The notes under the pieces were generated by a model. That model saw only the letters and a list, made by a program, of their open reading frames with translations. It searched no databases and was not told the DNA's origin. The position numbers and the translations under genes are program-made. From Anagrus nilaparvatae (taxonomy: Eukaryota > Arthropoda > Insecta > Hymenoptera > Mymaridae): a stretch of DNA of 64,000 nt. Positions within the stretch are counted from its first letter, which is position 1. Each line of letters starts with the position of its first letter. The stretch is from contig JAKSXM010000231.1 of assembly GCA_022575985.1 (NCBI GenBank), forward strand, positions 498,501 through 562,500, written 5' to 3'. Positions 59,331-64,000 of the stretch are shown here, one piece after another.

Positions 59331-59784
59331 ATAATTTTATTAAATTAAATAAAAATCAGATAATAAAAAAGCTTAATGTATATCGCTGATTTTCATTTAT
59401 TTTTATTTAGCTGTAGATAATATATTATGACTATTTTGAAACAAAAAACTATCTAGGTACATTTTTGATTGAATAAAAAAATAAATTTTATTGAAAAATA
59501 TTAAATATAATTTTTTATTTTAATTTTTAACAATGCAATCATGCATACTGATTCACTATTTTCAATTTTAGTTAGTGATATCATTTATATGGCGTCGAAA
59601 AACGCAAGACAATTATATTTTTTAATTTCAGCATTTTGAAAAAGAAATTGTTTTAGCCAGTGCAATTATTTTAAAAACATTTTATGAGCATTTTGTATTA
59701 TTTAATGTTTATTTCATTAATTAAAAAAGTAGTCCCATTTTTCACAAAACTTGAATAGTTTTAGTATAAAATTTTTTTCCTTGA

Positions 59785-59790
59785 TTTATT
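59785..59790 (-). terminator. Poly(A) signal of the His-rich gene
   Basis: On the minus strand AATAAA directly follows the TGA stop codon. Confidence 0.55.
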
Positions 59791-62173
59791 TCAACTTGTA
59801 TTTTTATAAGTTCTAATGACATTTAAAATTTGTCTAGCATAATCTAGCCAACTTCTGTCTTCGCGAATTTCTTTAAATGATTTCATCATATCATTAGAAG
59901 TCGCAGGCATTGCAGTTACTCCAGCAGCCGCGGTTGCCAAATTATAAGGAAAATTAATTTTGTGTCTTGCTACACTTTTTAATATTAGTGCACCGATGTA
60001 GATAACGAAGTAAATGCTGAAATACAATGGAACGTACCACAGTTTTCTGCCAATGTAATAATATGAATAAGGTCTTTTAATAACTCTTTGGTCATTCAAA
60101 TCTGGCTCTTTTGTCGTTGGTATTATAAAATCGTGATAATGAAAATGATCTTCTGGGATATGATCATAAATGATTTCATGATCGTGATGATGATGATGGA
60201 AATCATCGTGTTCCAATTGCGGTGGATAATTTTGAAAATTTATTGGTCTTGAAAGCTGTTCCAAGTCATTTGATGGTTTTATTTCAAAATCTGGAGGATT
60301 AATTGGCGTTTCAATTTGTACTGGACCAGGAAGAAATGAATCTGGAACCTAAACAATTTTCATTAAATAAAATATACTAATATAATTTTTTTATTCTATT
60401 TTGTAACTTGTGAGAATCCACTGTAATTCATGTCATTCTACTTTTACGCTACTCCAGCCCAAACTAAATGATATTTCGGCACCATAAAAAAATGACCCAA
60501 ATCGCATTCAACTGGCTAAGCGAGGAAAATCCGAAACAAGAATGATAAATTAGGTGCGTATTGGGACATTCTTTATTTTTCTGGTTATGGGTCGAAATAC
60601 ATATTATTATATTATATATCTAGATCAAAAACAGACTATTTCCTAACCTGGAGGAACACCTTTTTGCCCTTAATACGTAAAACTGTGTTTTAAATTTCGG
60701 GGCAAAATATGGGGTTCAACTGCATGCAAGGTCATAACCAATATTTAGTTCTTTGTTTAAAAAATAGTTAATTGTACACTGAAAAAAAATTCCGTTTGTG
60801 TCTAGCGAAATTTTTTTAGCTCGTCAAACTATTGCAAATGACTTGAAACGTAAAGAAAATTTAAAAAAATTGTTCTCTTCTTTTTTAAAAAAGTTTCTCA
60901 AATCTCATCATACCCGCATATCCCAAGTAACCAGGAAAAACTGTTTTTAATTTTCTTTGCGTTTCAAACCATTTGCAATCATTTGACAAGATAAAAAAAT
61001 TCCGCAAGCTACAAGCGGAGTTCCATTTGCAGCAAGTGGAAATCCACTAACGGCAAACGGAAATATTTCAGTTACGGTAAGCGGAATTCCGGTTACAGAT
61101 AGCGAAAATTTGTTTCAGTGTACATATTTACTATCGTTATTGTAAAATTTTCTAAGAACTTCGTGAAGATTTCCAAGAAAATTTTACACACTTGTATTTT
61201 TTTCGCCCAAAATATAATATTCTTATCGACTTTTAAAAACTCTTAATAAAAAGAAAAAATAAATGTTTAAACATTTTTTCAATTTTCTTCACACCAACTT
61301 GGGTAAATTGAAAAACTCATAGTACTCTCAGAGTTCTTTATTTCTGCCAATCCTAAATTAATTTTCACAATACTTTTAACCATAATTATATATTACCTTT
61401 GAAGGTCCAAAATCTGAAAAATCATTATTAGCTACTGGTTTTGCATTTTCCAAGACATCCATAGCGTAGCTCGTTGTTGCAAAATCATAAATAATCGGAC
61501 CTGGTGGTTTATTTATAACGATGTTATCATTAGACGATGCAGCTGGTATTGGTTTTTGATTTAATAATTTTTGCTTTGTTTTTCCACGTGTAAAATCATG
61601 TTCAAATTTGGCTGGTGGGTGGTACCTTTTATCTGGGTAGTAATTATTTAATATTAATTTTTCTGACTTCAGAGGAATTCCATTTGCGAAATTAGGATAA
61701 CTAGAATACAAAAATTACATAACATTTAGAAAGACTTGTGGCGAATAATTTGCAATCTGTTATCTACCGTAATATAACATAATTTAAAAAACTTTTTAAA
61801 ATAGCGCTAATTAAACTATCATTTAATAAAACATGCTTCATGCATTGCAGGTTTTAAATATTTAACTAAAAATTAAAACTAAAAAAATTTTATATTTTTT
61901 TCTCCCTTAATTTTATTTAAATGAAAAAAGTATAATATAAAAATTTTCTTACACGCCAGTCGATGGATGATCAATGACTTCCCCAGGTGCCAAATTAAAA
62001 TTATTTTCAATTTTTTTAAAATAAGTCGAAGGTACTTTAAATATTGCATTATTTCCTGAAGAACTTATCGAGCGTCCATTCATAGAAACTTTAGAATAAT
62101 TTTCAACTGAATGTAATTGATAAATTAAAATAGCAATGCAGAAAATATTATTGACCTTTACACTAAGAGACAT
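59791..62173 (-). CDS. Histidine-rich single-pass membrane protein, three exons
   Basis: Exons 61953-62173, 61397-61700 and 59791-60348 join in frame (GTAAGA...TTCTAG; GTAATA...GTTTAG) into 360 aa. The start is taken at the ATG at 62173 because it opens a good signal sequence (MSLSVKVNNIFCIAILIYQL); the longer upstream frame has no such feature. The middle is Pro/Asn-rich and low in Cys (APGEVIDHPSTGV; KPPGPIIYDFATTSYAMDVL). Residues 222-247 are His/Asp-rich (DFHHHHHDHEIIYDHIPEDH). Then comes RPYSYYYIGRKLWYVPLYFS and a hydrophobic helix (about 278-298), followed by a basic KSVARHKINFPYNL. The sharply hydrophobic YIGRKLW region looks like a conserved insect membrane-protein core, but I cannot name the family. 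Metal binding by the His run is inference. Confidence 0.8.
60478..60600. repeat. Degraded copy of the CGTGCGATTTGGG MITE family
   Basis: ATGACCCAAATCGCATTCAA and AGGTGCGTATTGGGACATTC arms in intron 2 of the His-rich membrane-protein gene. Confidence 0.55.
60774..61123. mobile_element. MITE with GTACACTGAAAAAAA ends, in intron 2
   Basis: Inverted ends GTACACTGAAAAAAAATTCC and the inverse of AAATTTGTTTCAGTGTAC; arms share TTGCAAATGACTTGAAACGT and its inverse. 60999-61100 has AGCGGAATTCC / AGCGGAGTTCC-type short repeats. A relative is at 1131-1320. Confidence 0.75.
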
Positions 62174-62461
62174 TTTTTTATGACTAGAATGTTTATCATT
62201 GAATACCTCGCACTGAGGAAACTGTAACAGTATTTTCTTACTTTGGCTAAATGTATGATAATTGGTATGGTAAATTGTAACGGAACGAAAAGAATTCGAT
62301 ACTTCAGTAGACGTTGCAATAATTATAACGATAAAACACTTAAGATTTATTTCATTCAATGGTTTTAAAAATGTATGTTTCATTTATTTTCTTTAAAAAA
62401 TTATTTTAATTTTAACTAATAATTTATGAAACTGATATTTCTTTTTTAAAAATCTATGGAG

Positions 62462-62493
62462 ATCTGAAGTTGATTTTATTATAACTTTTTATT
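62462..62493 (-). promoter_or_regulatory. Core promoter of the His-rich membrane-protein gene
   Basis: On the minus strand AATAAAAAG (62485-62493) lies 27 bases before TCAGATC (62461-62467), the normal TATA-to-initiator spacing for insects. The whole block is duplicated at 36884-36975. Confidence 0.6.
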
Positions 62494-62549
62494 CGCCTTC
62501 TGATTGATCGGATTAAAATCGATTATTCGATTGAATTTATTTAAAACTA

Positions 62550-64000
62550 ATATGCGATTTATTATCAATTTTATAAATATAAGAAAAGTTTTAGGTATTA
62601 GAATGATAAATTTACCCAAATCTTCCCAAGTGGACTTAAATAGTCAATTGGATTTCCAGCTAAAAATCTTATAAGAATGAAAATCTATTTTAGGAAAAAA
62701 ACTTTTTCTATGTAAAAAGAGTTGCCTTTTTAGTTTCTGCGGTCAGGTTTAAAAATTTTTTGACCGGAAGTAAAATGTAGCCTCGCAAAATTGACTAATT
62801 TATAATATCAAATTTGGCTGGCTAAATAGCAATTTTGTTTATTTTTATGGATATTATAAATTAATTAACTTTGCAAGGCTATTTTTTACTTCCTGTCAAA
62901 AATTTTGAAGGAACTGATGTTTTATAACAACTTCTTTGCATATTTAAAAGATTTTTAGACTTTTTTCAGGTGGACAATAAAATGGTAGCAGATTTAAAAT
63001 CAAAATATGAAGGTTTTTTTTTTAATTTTTATTTCTTCAAATCGGCTGCCATTATGTTATCCCCCGTCTTTGGAAGTCTAAAAATAATTAATATGTTAAA
63101 AACTTCTAAGAATCTTTTTTTTTTCAATTTTATAAATCATTTATTAATTAATGGTAGCCCATTTTAATCACTTTCTATGCTATATGTAAGTCAACTATGA
63201 GAGGCTATATTTCAATTCCGGTAAAAATTTCAAAATTTCGACCCCAAATAAAGAGAAGGCAACCCATTTTACATATAGGAAAATATTTTTTTCTAAAACA
63301 GATTTTCATTTTTGATAAGCTTTCTGTCCGAAAATCCAATCTTTTTATTTAATTAAGTCTGCTTGAAAATATGGGTTAAAAGGACACTTAATGTCTGCAT
63401 ATACTTTTTTTTTTAATTTTTAAATACGGCTTTGGTAAATGAAGAAAAAAAATAAAATTATACTTTTTTTAAAGTCGAAAAATTTGCTGTTCTAAAAACA
63501 TAAATTCGAATTATGGCAAAATTTTTAAACAATTAATGGATAGTTGTTATATTAAAGAATATATTATTAAGGATACTTTCACTCGAGTTCAAACATCAAA
63601 GTAGCAAAAAAGTAGAGAGATACTTGGTGAAGCTGGAAGTTGACGGAGGAAAAAGAGCTCAAGTATTTGACTTAATGAGCCGTTTGTCCCCAGAATAATT
63701 TTGAACTCTTTTTCTCATTTTTTCCATTCTTATGATCATATCTCATTCTTCTTTTATTTAAAATTAGCAAAATTTAATTGCTTATATAAATGGGGTGTAA
63801 AATCTACGATACTGTTAAAATGTTTGATTAAGTATATACAAATTTTGGTTTAAATGTTTACTTATAAATAATAAACTTCCATAACATTTTAGATTTTATA
63901 GGTTTTTCAATATTCCCTTTCTGTTTCAAAAATTTTTTAGGGGATAAAATTACGAAAATTTTCCGTGCAGATAAAACTATCAAATTATATGTGCGTAATC
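62550..64000. other. AT-rich right end of the window
   Basis: No complete gene. An imperfect inverted repeat at about 62740-62910 (TTTTTGACCGGAAGTAAAAT and TTTTACTTCCTGTCAAAAAT). See 63537-63698 for a possible exon. Confidence 0.45.
63537..63698 (+). other. Possible terminal coding exon fragment
   Basis: An open stretch of 53 codons without an ATG start ends in KVERYLVKLEVDGGKRAQVF then DLMSRLSPE and TAA. Codon use and GC are unlike the surroundings, which suggests coding ancestry. Neither an upstream exon nor a good acceptor is visible. It could be a lone old transposon piece. Confidence 0.25.

Noticed and set aside
62174..62383. Longer N-terminus (70 extra residues) for the His-rich protein
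   Set aside because: The downstream ATG at 62173 opens a proper signal sequence and the extra part shows no feature; it is more likely leader sequence. Not excluded.

Overview
This is a very AT-rich eukaryotic window, almost certainly from an insect. The genes are small, split by short GT-AG introns, carry AATAAA poly(A) signals and belong to insect-type families: a G12/insect-allergen repeat protein, a DUF4803-type secreted protein and an F-box/LRR protein. The order of insect cannot be fixed from the sequence. The rest is dominated by foldback elements, MITEs and degraded retroelements. No tRNA, rRNA, CRISPR or bacterial-type operon was seen.

Layout. 1-12 kb is repeats: large palindromes at 1-787 and 1334-2881, a GGTTGAAT-rich foldback at 7081-8826, and a hAT-like MITE with a clean 8-bp duplication (10159-10559) inside an older TIR element. 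12.4-17.1 kb holds two tandem paralogous coiled-coil genes, each starting MGN(T/S), with a similar candidate leader exon about 1 kb upstream. 17-29.7 kb is repeats again (a GGGAGTTAACTCCC foldback, a 25-bp satellite, several TIR elements), with one small acidic protein gene on the minus strand at 23.1-23.5 kb. 29.9-31.5 kb is a three-exon minus-strand gene for a small secreted lysine/glutamate-rich protein. 32-40 kb is nested repeats. It includes two gene-less copies of promoter sequence that belongs to genes at 54 and 62 kb. 40.5-41.2 kb is the G12-like gene. 41.7-49.7 kb holds a Penelope-like remnant with inverted halves, a 1.9-kb palindromic element and a second hAT-like MITE. 49.8-51.8 kb is the F-box/LRR gene. 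54.2-58.9 kb is a six-exon DUF4803-type gene with a dead non-LTR retrotransposon in intron 1. 59.8-62.5 kb is a three-exon minus-strand gene for a histidine-rich, single-pass membrane protein.

The exon structures given here were built by hand from splice consensus and reading-frame continuity. In each multi-exon case the joined frame stays open to the stop. The genes do not form an obvious pathway. Several encode secreted or surface proteins. The points most worth following are the MGN coiled-coil pair, the orphan promoter copies, and the density and near-identity of the long inverted repeats.
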